Source: Desulfitobacterium hafniense DCB-2
GTDB lineage: Bacteria > Bacillota > Desulfitobacteriia > Desulfitobacteriales > Desulfitobacteriaceae
Length of the DNA stretch: 64,000 bases
Assembly (NCBI RefSeq): GCF_000021925.1
Contig: NC_011830.1
Span: forward strand, 3,755,001 to 3,819,000
Reading direction: 5' to 3'
Positions 35,593-44,527 of this stretch are shown here, piece after piece; position 1 is the first letter of the stretch, and the number at the start of each line of letters is the position of its first letter. A program made the translations under genes and the position numbers. The notes under the pieces are model-generated. The model was not told the origin of the DNA and ran no database searches. It worked only from the letters and a program-made list of their open reading frames with translations.

Positions 35593-37791
35593 TTATTTCT
35601 TATAGCGGTAATCCACCTTCACCAGAAACTCGTTGGTTTTCATCCCTTCCTGAATCCAGGTGTCATAGACCATGTACATAGCCTCTTCCCCGGCCGCATA
35701 AAAAATCCCTTCCCCCGGGAAAACTGTCCTTATTATTTCAGGATAATGGATCTCGACCGGTATATAGGGTTCCATTAAGTTATATCCCCAGTAGTAGACT
35801 TTCCCGTCATGGGTTAACGCCAGAAAATCGCTTTCCCGGGGCGAAACTACAAAGTCTTGGACATTTTCCAGGAAAATCTGAGGCTCTTGTTTGAATCTAA
35901 ATCCCCAAGCATACAGATTTCCCGTTGCCGATAAGACAAAATTGTCGTAGGCCGTCGATTTGGCTTTGATGACTTTTTCCGGCAAGGCTATTTTTTGGTA
36001 CTTAAGATCCTGTGTCTGAACATCCGGCATATACATTTCCTCGGCAAATTTGTTTTGCCAAGTTCCCCACTGGTAGACTTCGCCTTCTGCAGTCAAAGCC
36101 AGCCAATAGCTCCGGCTGGGAAATAGCTCGGCAAAGGGAACCGGCGTCTCGAGTTTAACCGGACCGGCTGCATAATCCTTGGTCCCGGTCGCCAAACTGC
36201 CGTAGGTATTATCTCCCCACATATACCAGTTCCCACTCTCGGCTAAAGCCCCTGTGCTGTACATGTCGCTGCGTATTTTGGTTATTTTCTCGGGCAGGGG
36301 AACTTGGGTTGGCGTCAGATACCATTTGTTTTCCTTATGGTCATGGCCGAGTGAATTGAGTTGGCTTAACCCCCAATTGTACACTTCACCTTTAGCGGTC
36401 AGTACGGTAAACGTAAAGAGTCCCGCTTCGATTTGGGTGATCGCTTCCGACATGGGAACATAGGTTGGCTCCTCATGGCTATTCGCCGTTGCTGTTCCCA
36501 GCGTTCCCATGTCACCAGGCCCCTTGGTAAACACCCGGCCTGATTCTGTAAGAAAGGCTTCCATGGTTGCCGCGATCGCGACTTCCTGGCTAAACTCCGG
36601 AATAATAACCGGGTCCGGATTGGCTACGACGGATTGCAGATCGGCTACGGTCGGCGTGTCCCGGGATGTCTGATCTCCGGTCATCAGCTGTCCATAATCA
36701 TTAGCGTCAAAGGCATAGAGCTTGCCGCTTTCCCCAAGGGCATCGCTGTGGTGAAAGCCGGTAGCGATCAACGTGATTTTTTCCGGAAAAGCGATATTTT
36801 CCGGTGATAGCACCTCTTTCCGATCCGCCAGACCTAACTGATTCCTGGCATTATCCCCCCAGGCCAACACCTTTCCGGAGCGGGTCAGGGCCAGAATATG
36901 GCTGGGTCCCACGGCGACATCCCGGAGCGGGTCTTCGGCAAAGCTTCTGAATAGGGGGACCTTGCGCAGTTGATAATCGCCGCTGGCCAGTTCACCCCGA
37001 AAATTATCGCCCCACAGATAGAGAGACCCTTCCGCTGTCAACAGAACGCAAAACAATCGGCCGGCCGCGATCTTGACGATTTCTCCCGGTGTATAAGGGA
37101 TTGCACCGAAAATGTTTTCGCCAACCGGGCCAAAGAAGGTTCCGTCGTCCCCTATGCCCATAATTGTATAGTTAGAAATATCGATCTTGCTTATTTTTGG
37201 GGGAATATACCGCTTGTTTTCTTTCCCGTCAACAATCGGAAATGCCCGACTTTGCGGCAAGGGAACCGCTTGATAGATCGGCTCATAATTGAGATCTTCC
37301 AACGTCACCAGCCCTAACTTGCTTCCCCAGCCGTACAATACGTCCGACTCCGTGAGTCCATAAGAAGCGTACCAGCCTAAAGCGAACTGAGTCACTTTTT
37401 CCTGTTCCTTGATTTGATAGCGTATGGGAGTGGGGACAGCCGGCTCAGCGCTGTTCTCAGCCTGACGGCATCGGTTATCCCCCCAGGTATAGAGTGTGCC
37501 GTCTTGGGTAAGGGCGAAGGCCGAATCGTCGCTGACTCCGATTTCGCTTACCGCCTCAGGAAGGAGAACTTCCGTCAGCTCATAGCGATCCTCTGTATCA
37601 CCTACTCCCAATTGCCCGGAAGAGTTTTTGCCGATGGCGCGGACTTTCCCCGTGTCATAGAGAAACAGAGAAAAATCGTTGCCGCAAGCTATTTGCACAA
37701 TCTTTTGTTGTTGAACCTGCTGATCGGCGCATCCCCCTGATAATAAGGTAAGCAAAATCAGCATCACCATAAGCTTCATTCTTTTTCTCAT
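35593..37791 (-). CDS. RCC1-repeat lipoprotein
   Basis: 732 residues. A lipoprotein signal (LMVMLILLTLLSGGC, cysteine near 21) is followed by about a dozen repeats of the RCC1/BLIP-II type, with recurring G.LY.WGDN and 'LT..G.VY.WG' units (for example GTLYTWGDNR, GSLYLWGDNF, GKVLAWGDNA, GEVYNWGLSQ and GKVYYWGYNL). It should form one or two beta-propellers on the outer side of the membrane. Binding partner unknown. The ATG directly follows the stop of a frameshifted pseudogene, and a partial copy of this gene lies at 38480-38668. Confidence 0.88.
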   Translation of the reverse strand: MRKRMKLMVMLILLTLLSGGCADQQVQQQKIVQIACGNDFSLFLYDTGKVRAIGKNSSGQLGVGDTEDRYELTEVLLPEAVSEIGVSDDSAFALTQDGTLYTWGDNRCRQAENSAEPAVPTPIRYQIKEQEKVTQFALGWYASYGLTESDVLYGWGSKLGLVTLEDLNYEPIYQAVPLPQSRAFPIVDGKENKRYIPPKISKIDISNYTIMGIGDDGTFFGPVGENIFGAIPYTPGEIVKIAAGRLFCVLLTAEGSLYLWGDNFRGELASGDYQLRKVPLFRSFAEDPLRDVAVGPSHILALTRSGKVLAWGDNARNQLGLADRKEVLSPENIAFPEKITLIATGFHHSDALGESGKLYAFDANDYGQLMTGDQTSRDTPTVADLQSVVANPDPVIIPEFSQEVAIAATMEAFLTESGRVFTKGPGDMGTLGTATANSHEEPTYVPMSEAITQIEAGLFTFTVLTAKGEVYNWGLSQLNSLGHDHKENKWYLTPTQVPLPEKITKIRSDMYSTGALAESGNWYMWGDNTYGSLATGTKDYAAGPVKLETPVPFAELFPSRSYWLALTAEGEVYQWGTWQNKFAEEMYMPDVQTQDLKYQKIALPEKVIKAKSTAYDNFVLSATGNLYAWGFRFKQEPQIFLENVQDFVVSPRESDFLALTHDGKVYYWGYNLMEPYIPVEIHYPEIIRTVFPGEGIFYAAGEEAMYMVYDTWIQEGMKTNEFLVKVDYRYKK

Positions 37792-38230
37792 TCAATTCTT
37801 TCCCACAAAAATTATTGCCTTAGGCGGGTCAACATTACCGGTCCATCCAGTTGTTCCGATCGTATAGCCTGCTCCCAAGTTTGATTTAATTTTAATATCA
37901 CTTCCTATAGAGTCAAAATCAGCCTCTGCTAATTAATAGATTCGAAGAACCTGCTTGTATTAAAAGCTCACTGTTGTCATACCTTAATGAAAAGGTTTTA
38001 GGACCATCCGGGGTGCTTACTGTAGCAAAAGCGTTATTCGAATACGATCCTAAATGAGCGTATACCACCCGCAATGAATACATTTGGCCGGTTGTTGGTA
38101 CCAACACCATAATCCTGCGTGTACATTCCGGATGTAATCGGTTTCGTCAATCTGTTATTATTGGCATCTACAAACTAAGGAATGTAGATGTTCCCTTTTT
38201 GTATAAATCCATTCTTATAGCCGGTTGGCG
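37792..38230 (-). pseudogene. Frameshifted pseudogene of a beta-rich protein
   Basis: Three reading frames join into one plausible protein. The first gives YKNGFIQKGNIYIP, a TAG, then FVDANNNRLTKPITSGMYTQ. The second, open from 38110 to 37919, gives LVPTTGQMYSLRVVYAHLGS and GPKTFSLRYDNSELLIQAGS. The third gives DFDSIGSDIKIKSNLGAG and ends ...PKAIIFVGKN. So at least two frame changes and one stop interrupt it. The stop immediately precedes the RCC1 lipoprotein start. I do not recognise the family; the composition suggests a surface or fibre-like protein. Confidence 0.6.
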
Positions 38231-38232
38231 TT

Positions 38233-38335
38233 TTATACCTTATATTGTATGCTATAAGCCGTATAAAGCGTATCCTCTTTTATTTTATATAGAGAGTAGA
38301 GACGTTCAAGCTTATTTCGGCTCCCCCCTATTGTG
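38233..38335 (-). pseudogene. Remnant of an ECF sigma factor N-terminus
   Basis: The minus strand reads SRNKLERLYSLYKIKEDTLY and then TAYSIQYKV before a stop. It matches the start of the sigma gene at 43424-44007 (SRNKLERLYSLYNKDMFYLA, then CSILKDY), and about 45 bases are nearly identical at the nucleotide level. Only this piece of region 2 is left. Confidence 0.65.
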
Positions 38336-38479
38336 TACCTACTCAATCAATATGTTTTTGCAAAATATTTAAGTTATCCACATCCACATATTCGTGTGCC
38401 TACACATTTTGGAGCAATTCACTTGTAGATAACCCCCCAAACCTGCGCAGTTGATAGGTCTCAACTATTTCCATGTGCC

Positions 38480-38668
38480 TAAAATGCGATTTGACTGTCG
38501 AACCCGAGCGGTTGTCTCCCCAAGTATAGAATACGCCGTCTAGGGTTAAAGCCAAAGACGAATCATCGCCGACCCCGATTTCGCTTACTTCCTCGGGAAG
38601 GAGAACTTCTGTCAGAGCGTAGAGGTCCCCCGTGTCGCCCCCGCCTAGCTGACCCGAAGTGCTTGTGT
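38480..38668 (-). pseudogene. Fragment of a second RCC1-repeat gene
   Basis: The minus strand encodes TSGQLGGGDTGDLYALTEVL, then LPEEVSEIGVGDDSSLALTL and GVFYTWGDNRSGS. This is clearly homologous to residues about 57-110 of the RCC1 lipoprotein (SSGQLGVGDTEDRYELTEVL; LYTWGDNR). Both ends stop abruptly in unrelated sequence. It is a decayed paralogue or a piece left by a duplication and deletion. Confidence 0.75.
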
Positions 38669-38835
38669 CAAGTATTCACAAAATTTGGCGATATCGAATT
38701 TTGGAAAGATACGCCCTTGAGAGGGAAGCCTGACCGAATGGAAGGCTTTTTCTCAAAAAAATCGGACGACCTGGATTCTTATCAACTTGCTCTTGACATT
38801 TTCTCTTCACCTTGTGCTATTTGATAGGTAACCAC
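38669..38835. other. Intergenic stretch with a possible coding remnant
   Basis: The plus strand from about 38690 can be read as FGDIEFWKDTPLRGKPDRME and on to a stop near 38820, with no start codon or ribosome site. It may be part of a lost gene; no family is recognised. The neighbouring stretch 38336-38479 shows no gene. Confidence 0.3.
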
Positions 38836-39402
38836 TCAATTAATTATGTCCATAATCTTTTGACTATTCACTTTATAAATCTCAATCTGATCTTTAGTTG
38901 CTTTATCCAGTTCAATATAAGATATTTCATCGAGTAATTCAGAAATTGTCATTAATTCTTCATGTCTGCTCTTCAGCGATTCAATTTCTTCCGTCTCTTT
39001 TACAAGATTCTTTAAGTATTCATTAAGTTCCACAATAACAGTAACAGCTGATTCTTGTAATTCAGTGACTACAATTTTATCAAAAGTTTGAGGCATATTA
39101 GGTTTATTTGTGCTATTTATCAACAAGATAATTTGAGCATTATCATATGTATATCCTTCGAGTAATCCATGCAAATAGCTTAAATCTAAAGCCGTTTTAG
39201 CTTTCAAAGCATGCTCAACTACATTTTGGTATTCCCATAACTTATTGTGGTATTCAAAATTAAAAACACTATGCATTAAACTGTAATAATGGGATTCAGT
39301 GACACTGACGGGTTCTATTTCGTTAGTATGCTTATTACATCCTGAAATGAAAGCTACAAAAATGGATAGGATTAAAAACAAAGTATACTTTTTATAATTC
39401 AT
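38836..39402 (-). CDS. Hypothetical lipoprotein
   Basis: 188 residues. A lipoprotein signal ends in FVAFISGC (cysteine at 22). The rest is mainly helical, with heptad-like stretches (ELNEYLKNLVKETEEIESLK and SRHEELMTISELLDEISYI). No family is recognised. A/T-rich compared with the core genes, in line with the accessory character of this region. It lies just upstream of an IS element on the same strand. Confidence 0.65.
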   Translation of the reverse strand: MNYKKYTLFLILSIFVAFISGCNKHTNEIEPVSVTESHYYSLMHSVFNFEYHNKLWEYQNVVEHALKAKTALDLSYLHGLLEGYTYDNAQIILLINSTNKPNMPQTFDKIVVTELQESAVTVIVELNEYLKNLVKETEEIESLKSRHEELMTISELLDEISYIELDKATKDQIEIYKVNSQKIMDIIN

Positions 39403-39429
39403 ATTTCAAATTCCTCCATAATACATTCT

Positions 39430-41041
39430 AGTTAAAAACAGTAGCGTTGCATTAAATTAAGATGGTTACTGTCAAGGGAAAATTCGCCTCAGGTCTCCTT
39501 CAATTATTTATCATAATTGGTGTATACAACCATCCGAGTTTACTCCCCTCAGTCCAAAGAAAGACCAGGCAACAGATAGCCCTTTTCCACATTTTTACAC
39601 ATATTATCTCACAGAATCACAGGGTCATATATCAAGTCATTTAACCATCCTGTGTCTTCCTCAGTGATGATGTAATGCTCTGTCATTTGGTAGATCTTTT
39701 CATGGTTAATCCTTTTGGCAGCTTTCCTTCTTCGTCGTCGGAGTTTTTCTAAAAACTCCTCATAGCTCTCAAAGAGACAGGTAATCAGTAGTCTTTGCAA
39801 GGTGAGCAAGTCTCTTGGATATTCCACTTCAAGTTTAAGCAGCATTAAAGAACAATAAGTCATCAGTGCTAATAGAATTTGGTTGGTTACTGCGGTTTCG
39901 CTTGTACCGTAAAAGTGTTTAATTTGAGCGTGCTGCTTGAGCCATTTAAAGAACAATTCAATCTGCCAGCGATAACGATAGATCTCACCCAGTTCTTCGG
40001 CACTTAGTTCAAAATCATTGGTCAAGATCGTAAAGGGTTCGTTGATGGTATCATCTATGGTCACTTCCCGGAGGGTATGCTTCATTTTTCGGGAACCTGT
40101 TCCTAGGATGATATCCACGTCTTCCTCGATAATCCCATCTTCTTCTACGGGACGCTCAACGCCTGTAAACTCCATGATTGCGTTGTTTTTGAGACGAGTA
40201 ACAAAGCGTATCCCTTTTTCGCAGTAATCATCAAATAGCTCGTAGTCCACATAACCTCGATCAAAAATATTGAGGGCATCCTTATCTTCAACAATAAGTT
40301 CATCCAGCTTCTTGCGATCGGCTATTTTGGCTGGGGTAATGACCACTTCATCGGGTAGAGCTATTCCATCAAAGCTTAAGCGTAGATGTATTTTTACACC
40401 GGCTTTGCTCTTTCTGAACACGGCCCAGGGATAACGGGAAAGGCATAGGCTGATAGTCGATGCGTCAATCATGTACAATTTACCGAGTTGCTGCCGAATC
40501 TTCCCATACCCTTGCTTTTGAGCTACTTTGTGTAAAGTGCGCCTAAAGAGCATTTCCGAAACCTTAGTAGGCAAAGTCTTTAACCTTCGAGAAATCTGAC
40601 TGTGACTAATGCTCTTTAAACCGATGGCTTGACCAAGATTGTCACTTAGAACGCTCGTACTGATCTTTCGTAAAGCTCTGTATTCTTGAAGTTGTGCGTT
40701 ACTAATGAGGAGAGTGAGTTGATTTGTCTTTAGTTTTTGGGTCCTGCGATCGAGGTCTGGGACCTGCTGATGGATATCTTTCCATAAATCTTTTGAAAAA
40801 AGCGGCTGAAAGGCTTGCATAAATGTGGAATGCGTAGTATCCTTGTCCTGCATTTTAAATCTCCTTATAATTTGAGATTTGGGCAAGGACTACCCTATCT
40901 CTTATTATAAGGATTTTTTATGTGTATTTACAGTGATAATCAGGAATATACGCTGATTTCGGGTCTATTTGCTTAAATTTAGCTAAATTTGAGCTTTGAC
41001 ATTTTTGTTGTTAGCTTTATGCAACGCTACTGAGTTAAAAA
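39430..41041. mobile_element. Complete IS4-family insertion sequence with 9-base target duplication
   Basis: The element spans 39439-41032 (1594 bases). Its ends are inverted repeats: CAGTAGCGTTGCATTAAA on the left and TTTATGCAACGCTACTG on the right, with a perfect 14-base core. AGTTAAAAA flanks both ends (39430-39438 and 41033-41041), a target duplication of the size seen in IS4-type elements. It landed beside the terminator of the gene at 41099 without cutting a gene. Intact ends and transposase suggest recent movement. Confidence 0.9.
39609..40853 (-). CDS. IS4-family transposase
   Basis: 414 residues from the ATG at 40853, which has AAGGAG at the right distance; the frame extends 11 codons further. 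The DDE residues are visible in LYMIDASTISLCLS, LNIFDRGYVDYELFDDY and the IS4 signature YRYRWQIELFFKWLKQ, which gives the Y-R-E-K motif. A basic C-terminus (KLRRRRRKAAKR) follows. The enzyme is intact and moves the surrounding element. Confidence 0.93.
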   Translation of the reverse strand: MQDKDTTHSTFMQAFQPLFSKDLWKDIHQQVPDLDRRTQKLKTNQLTLLISNAQLQEYRALRKISTSVLSDNLGQAIGLKSISHSQISRRLKTLPTKVSEMLFRRTLHKVAQKQGYGKIRQQLGKLYMIDASTISLCLSRYPWAVFRKSKAGVKIHLRLSFDGIALPDEVVITPAKIADRKKLDELIVEDKDALNIFDRGYVDYELFDDYCEKGIRFVTRLKNNAIMEFTGVERPVEEDGIIEEDVDIILGTGSRKMKHTLREVTIDDTINEPFTILTNDFELSAEELGEIYRYRWQIELFFKWLKQHAQIKHFYGTSETAVTNQILLALMTYCSLMLLKLEVEYPRDLLTLQRLLITCLFESYEEFLEKLRRRRRKAAKRINHEKIYQMTEHYIITEEDTGWLNDLIYDPVIL

Positions 41042-41046
41042 TAAGC

Positions 41047-41082
41047 AAAATTAAATGCTAGTTGTAACTAGCATTTAATTTT
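41047..41082. terminator. Bidirectional terminator beside the IS element
   Basis: AAAATTAAATGCTAGTT and AACTAGCATTTAATTTT pair over 17 bases around GT. It serves the minus-strand secreted protein gene that stops at 41099. Confidence 0.85.
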
Positions 41083-41098
41083 ATGATTGATGATTAGC

Positions 41099-41920
41099 TT
41101 ATGGCAGATTTACTGCATTAATATCACTTTTGTACCAAATAGTTTCCTGAGGAGCCCAGTTTATTTTAGCACCTATAGAACCTTTAACTATCCCAAGTCC
41201 GGAAAAAGTGACTGAGGGATCAAGTGTCCCACTAAACGTAAAGTTAGTAAAACTATGTTGATACTCAACAGCGAAATCTAAATACCCAGAAGCTATTGGA
41301 GTAACATATGCCGCTACATATTGTTCAGGAGTTAAAATAGAATATCTATAGTCATATGAATTAAAGACTAATGTTCCATTGTATGCTCCTGCAGGGCTTT
41401 TGAGACTATTGTAATTAGAGTTAGATGTATTATAAGAGTAGAAATCACCTTTTGAACTGTCCCAAGACAGTGTGATAGAATCGTATGATGCTGGAAATTG
41501 TTCAGCAGCCGAAGGTTTATAGTAAGCAAGAAGCCTGTAGAATGGGTCTCCAATTCTTTTTGTAGCTGTAACATATATATTTAAATCTCGGGCTTCAAAA
41601 CCTTGGGTTATAATTTTTTCGTCCGCCTTTTTAGGCGGCTGAATTATAATCCCAACTTTTAATAAATTATCAATTTTAGTAAATTCCTTATCTCCTGTTA
41701 AATATGCAACGATAAAATCGTCAAATTCTTTGTCCGTCAATGAATTTACTTTTTGGGATAAATCAGCAATATTTTCATTGTTAATATTTTGGGAATCAAG
41801 CTTTGAAATTTCATCGACTAATTCCGGCAAATTATTTTTCGAAATAATCTCAGCCGATACTGGAAAAGACATGAAAAACAACAAGAATGTTGCTAACATC
41901 AAAGTAGCCGTTTTTTTCAT
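41099..41920 (-). CDS. Secreted hypothetical protein
   Basis: 273 residues from the ATG at 41920, which follows GGAGGG. A signal peptide (MKKTATLMLATFLLFFMSFP, cut near VSA) precedes a helical region and a beta-rich C-terminal half with many Ser, Tyr and Thr (SYDSITLSWDSSKGDFYSYN). No cysteines after the signal and no LPXTG or other anchor. No family is recognised. It has its own terminator. Probably exported. Confidence 0.7.
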   Translation of the reverse strand: MKKTATLMLATFLLFFMSFPVSAEIISKNNLPELVDEISKLDSQNINNENIADLSQKVNSLTDKEFDDFIVAYLTGDKEFTKIDNLLKVGIIIQPPKKADEKIITQGFEARDLNIYVTATKRIGDPFYRLLAYYKPSAAEQFPASYDSITLSWDSSKGDFYSYNTSNSNYNSLKSPAGAYNGTLVFNSYDYRYSILTPEQYVAAYVTPIASGYLDFAVEYQHSFTNFTFSGTLDPSVTFSGLGIVKGSIGAKINWAPQETIWYKSDINAVNLP

Positions 41921-42159
41921 ACTAAACCCTCCATTCAAATGTGGAAATAATATTTTTCAAGAAAATTTATCATTCATTGACCCTTCTACTCAGAATAGCG
42001 CCTACTAGAAATTCGACACTAGGATCAAATAAAAAAACTGCCATCCAAAAATATACATAGGTAACATAATTCTCGCCTTTAACAAGCGGCTGCAAGCTCA
42101 GCTTAACTATCATCTTCGTGGCGATGGGCCCATTACACTACAGCTTTTCCTCATTCATC

Positions 42160-42600
42160 TTAATACGAATAGGTCGGACTTACATAACTCGATTGCTCAA
42201 CCATCACTCCATTCTTATACACTTTGACACTCGATGCCATATGGTAGGAATACCCGCTCATAACATACCATGTTTCTGAGAGACCACAGCTGGCACCCGC
42301 AGATGTCTTTGACCAATTTTTGACGCTTGTCCAATTCCCATTCCTATACTGCTGCAAATCTGCCTCAATCCTTATCTCGTCGCCATTCCGTGCACTTGCG
42401 ATGACCTCTACCAATGCTATCCCATTGGGTTCAATGTAGAAGTCATTTTGGTACTTTTGAAGATAGGTCCAATAAGGCTGAATGATTCCCCCATTGGCGG
42501 CTTGTGTCCATGAAGTTCTTTCGTCAGCTAAAATGGCTGATGGAATTGAACTTACTAAAAGAACCGCTAATAAAACCGCTGTTATCCCTCTTTTCCTCAT
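42160..42600 (-). CDS. Small secreted protein (possibly DUF6147-like)
   Basis: 146 residues. A signal peptide (MRKRGITAVLLAVLLVSSIP, cleaved near ILA) is followed by a beta-rich domain: GGIIQPYWTYLQKYQNDFYI, EADLQQYRNGNWTSVKNWSK and SYHMASSVKVYKNGVMVEQS. It resembles the small secreted DUF6147 proteins of Bacilli by eye, but I cannot confirm this. Function unknown. It lies downstream of an ECF sigma/anti-sigma pair and may be a target of it. Confidence 0.7.
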   Translation of the reverse strand: MRKRGITAVLLAVLLVSSIPSAILADERTSWTQAANGGIIQPYWTYLQKYQNDFYIEPNGIALVEVIASARNGDEIRIEADLQQYRNGNWTSVKNWSKTSAGASCGLSETWYVMSGYSYHMASSVKVYKNGVMVEQSSYVSPTYSY

Positions 42601-42693
42601 TAATCAATACCTCCTTTCTTCGCTTTTTACGGTTCTACTTAATAAACGAATCAGAGAGGTGGTTTATAACACATTTCTCAGAGTAAAATTAAC

Positions 42694-43431
42694 CTATTTT
42701 CCTACACTTTTCGCCATTTTAATCAATTCCTCCCTTTCTATTTCCGAAGCAAGATAAAAGGAATGCTCTTGATCATGCCATACTATCGTGGTAAAGCCCT
42801 CTTTTTCAGAAATCAGACCCTCCACACCGTGGATTAGGACTTTTCCCACTTGAGCTTCTTCCGTATCAATCATTAATTCCATGGTCTCACTGGTATACTG
42901 GTTAAATTCAATCTGTTCACCCTGTTCATTAGCATAATAGATGATTTTAGTTGATGAATAGGTTTCCGTATTGACGATCTTAAAACCTGACGGAATATAT
43001 TCTGGGATATACACATTGCCCAAATGCTCAGGTACCCCTTCCTTTTCCGGACCAGGCAGAAAACGGATCTTCGTAAATTCGTCCTCTGCTTCAATCAGGA
43101 AATTCAGGATTTTGACTCGGGCCGCTTCACTGGTGGCTGCCAGCACGCCCAGGCTTAGGCACACTGCTAAGAAAACCACGGCAACCTTGGCTAGGATTTG
43201 GGAGCCCTTTTTGCCTGCTTGTAAAAAATCCTCTTTCAGTTGCCTGCGCCTGAAAAACTTTTTCATACGAACATCTAACTCAGGGGGAAAGGTGTTCTCT
43301 TGATAAAACTTCTCCTTTTCGGCATCAATCGTGTCCAGCATATGGTCCTTATAGCAATTGGCTGCATATTCCATAAGAGCATCCATCATTTTTTCCTGAG
43401 CAGCTTCCTTAGGAGATAAAGGCTTATTCAT
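42694..43431 (-). CDS. DUF4367 membrane protein, probable anti-sigma factor
   Basis: 245 residues. A soluble start (KMMDALMEYAANCYKDHMLD), one membrane helix near 83-101 (LAKVAVVFLAVCLSLGVLAA), then an outer domain of the DUF4367 type (YIPEYIPSGFKIVNTETYSS; IVWHDQEHSFYLASEI). This layout, next to an ECF sigma gene and overlapping it by eight bases, suggests an anti-sigma factor. It remains intact while the sigma gene is frameshifted. Confidence 0.78.
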   Translation of the reverse strand: MNKPLSPKEAAQEKMMDALMEYAANCYKDHMLDTIDAEKEKFYQENTFPPELDVRMKKFFRRRQLKEDFLQAGKKGSQILAKVAVVFLAVCLSLGVLAATSEAARVKILNFLIEAEDEFTKIRFLPGPEKEGVPEHLGNVYIPEYIPSGFKIVNTETYSSTKIIYYANEQGEQIEFNQYTSETMELMIDTEEAQVGKVLIHGVEGLISEKEGFTTIVWHDQEHSFYLASEIEREELIKMAKSVGK

Positions 43432-44007
43432 GGTCCGGTGCCTCCTTTCCTTCTGTCAGCATCTCTTTCAGCTTCCTGCGTGCCCTGCTGAGTCTCATCC
43501 TCGTATTCTCCAAGCTGATCCCCAGCATCTCAGCCAATTCCTGATCGGGTAGTCCGTAAATGTATTTTAAGAGGATGATGTCCCCGTAAGCATTCGGCAA
43601 TTCGTCGATCTTTTTCTGCAGGATATCAAACATTTCCCTGTTAATGATGTCATCTTCAATTGAGACAGCCTCATCACCGACTAAATTCTCTATTTCATCT
43701 AAAGATGAATCCTGGCGGCTCCTTTTGCGCCCGATATCAATAGCTGTATTTTTAGCGATAGAAAAGATGTAGGCTCTATCTTTTTCGTCTATGGTGTCCA
43801 TCTATCCGCTATTTTTATAAAAGTCGTATGGACCGCATCCTGAGCCAGGTGATAGTCTTTTAGGATGCTACAAGCTAGGTAAAACATATCCTTGTTATAT
43901 AGGGAGTAAAGGCGTTCAAGCTTATTTCGGCTCCTTCTATTGATTTTAATCAAAGAAAAAAACTTCACTTCGACTCCCCCCTTGCTAATCGTCACAACAC
44001 TTAACAA
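43424..44007 (-). pseudogene. ECF sigma factor, split by a frameshift
   Basis: The N-terminal frame (44007-43789) encodes region 2: NKLERLYSLYNKDMFYLACS, ILKDYHLAQDAVHTTFIKIA, then DRWTP and a stop. The C-terminal frame (43801-43424) resumes with MDTIDEKDRAYIFSIAKNTA and contains region 4: LPNAYGDIILLKYIYGLPDQ and the HTH LGISLENTRMRLSRARRKL. A single base lost near 43800 would explain the break (…IADR-?-DTIDEK…). Together they make a full ECF sigma factor of about 190 residues. Programmed frameshifting or a sequencing error are possible alternatives. Confidence 0.8.
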
Positions 44008-44040
44008 GCCTTCATTTGCTTAAATTAATAATTCCACCCC

Positions 44041-44108
44041 ATTAAGAGATTTCCTCCCACAAAATCCAAAACCTCCCTATGCCTTCAGTGTGGTACAGGG
44101 AGGTTTGG
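44041..44108. repeat. Direct repeat R1 flanking the toxin-antitoxin cassette
   Basis: 68 bases, identical to 44878-44945 at 64 positions. It includes a terminator-like inverted repeat (AAACCTCCCT with AGGGAGGTTT). Confidence 0.85.
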
Positions 44109-44190
44109 TTTCAGTTCTTTGATTTACTATTTTGGCTGATGGTGGTCGCCATGCCGGCACACTTCCGGCTGCTTAAAAAACAAACATTTA

Positions 44191-44219
44191 TTGACAATGC
44201 AAATAAATATTCATACAAT
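44191..44219 (+). promoter_or_regulatory. Sigma-A promoter of the relB/yafQ cassette
   Basis: TTGACA, 17 bases, TACAAT, 30 bases upstream of the antitoxin start. It is close to consensus. Confidence 0.85.
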
Positions 44220-44248
44220 ATAGTAGTAAACGTAAAGGAAGTGGTGCT

Positions 44249-44527
44249 ATGGCGCAGACCAATATCAATATTCGTATGGATGAAAACCTGAAGCAAGATT
44301 TTGACAGACTATGTGGTGAATTAGGTCTAACTATGACCACTGCGTTCACCATTTTTGCAAAAACCATGGTTCGGCAAAACGGAATACCCTTTCCTGTTTC
44401 GTTGGATATGCCCAACGAGGAAACACTGGCGGCGATCAACGAAATACAGCGCATGAAGCAGAAGCCGAATAAAAAACTTTACTCCAACTTCTCTGAGCTT
44501 CTACGCGAGGTGGAGACAGATGTATAA
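44249..44527 (+). CDS. RelB/DinJ family antitoxin
   Basis: 92 residues. The start AQTNINIRMDENLKQDFDRL is the ribbon-helix-helix DNA-binding motif of RelB/DinJ, followed by GLTMTTAFTIFAKTMVRQNG. The C-terminal part, with NKKLYSNFSELLREVETDV, would wrap the toxin. It overlaps the toxin gene by eight bases and probably represses the shared promoter. The pair sits between two 68-base direct repeats. Confidence 0.9.
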   Translation: MAQTNINIRMDENLKQDFDRLCGELGLTMTTAFTIFAKTMVRQNGIPFPVSLDMPNEETLAAINEIQRMKQKPNKKLYSNFSELLREVETDV

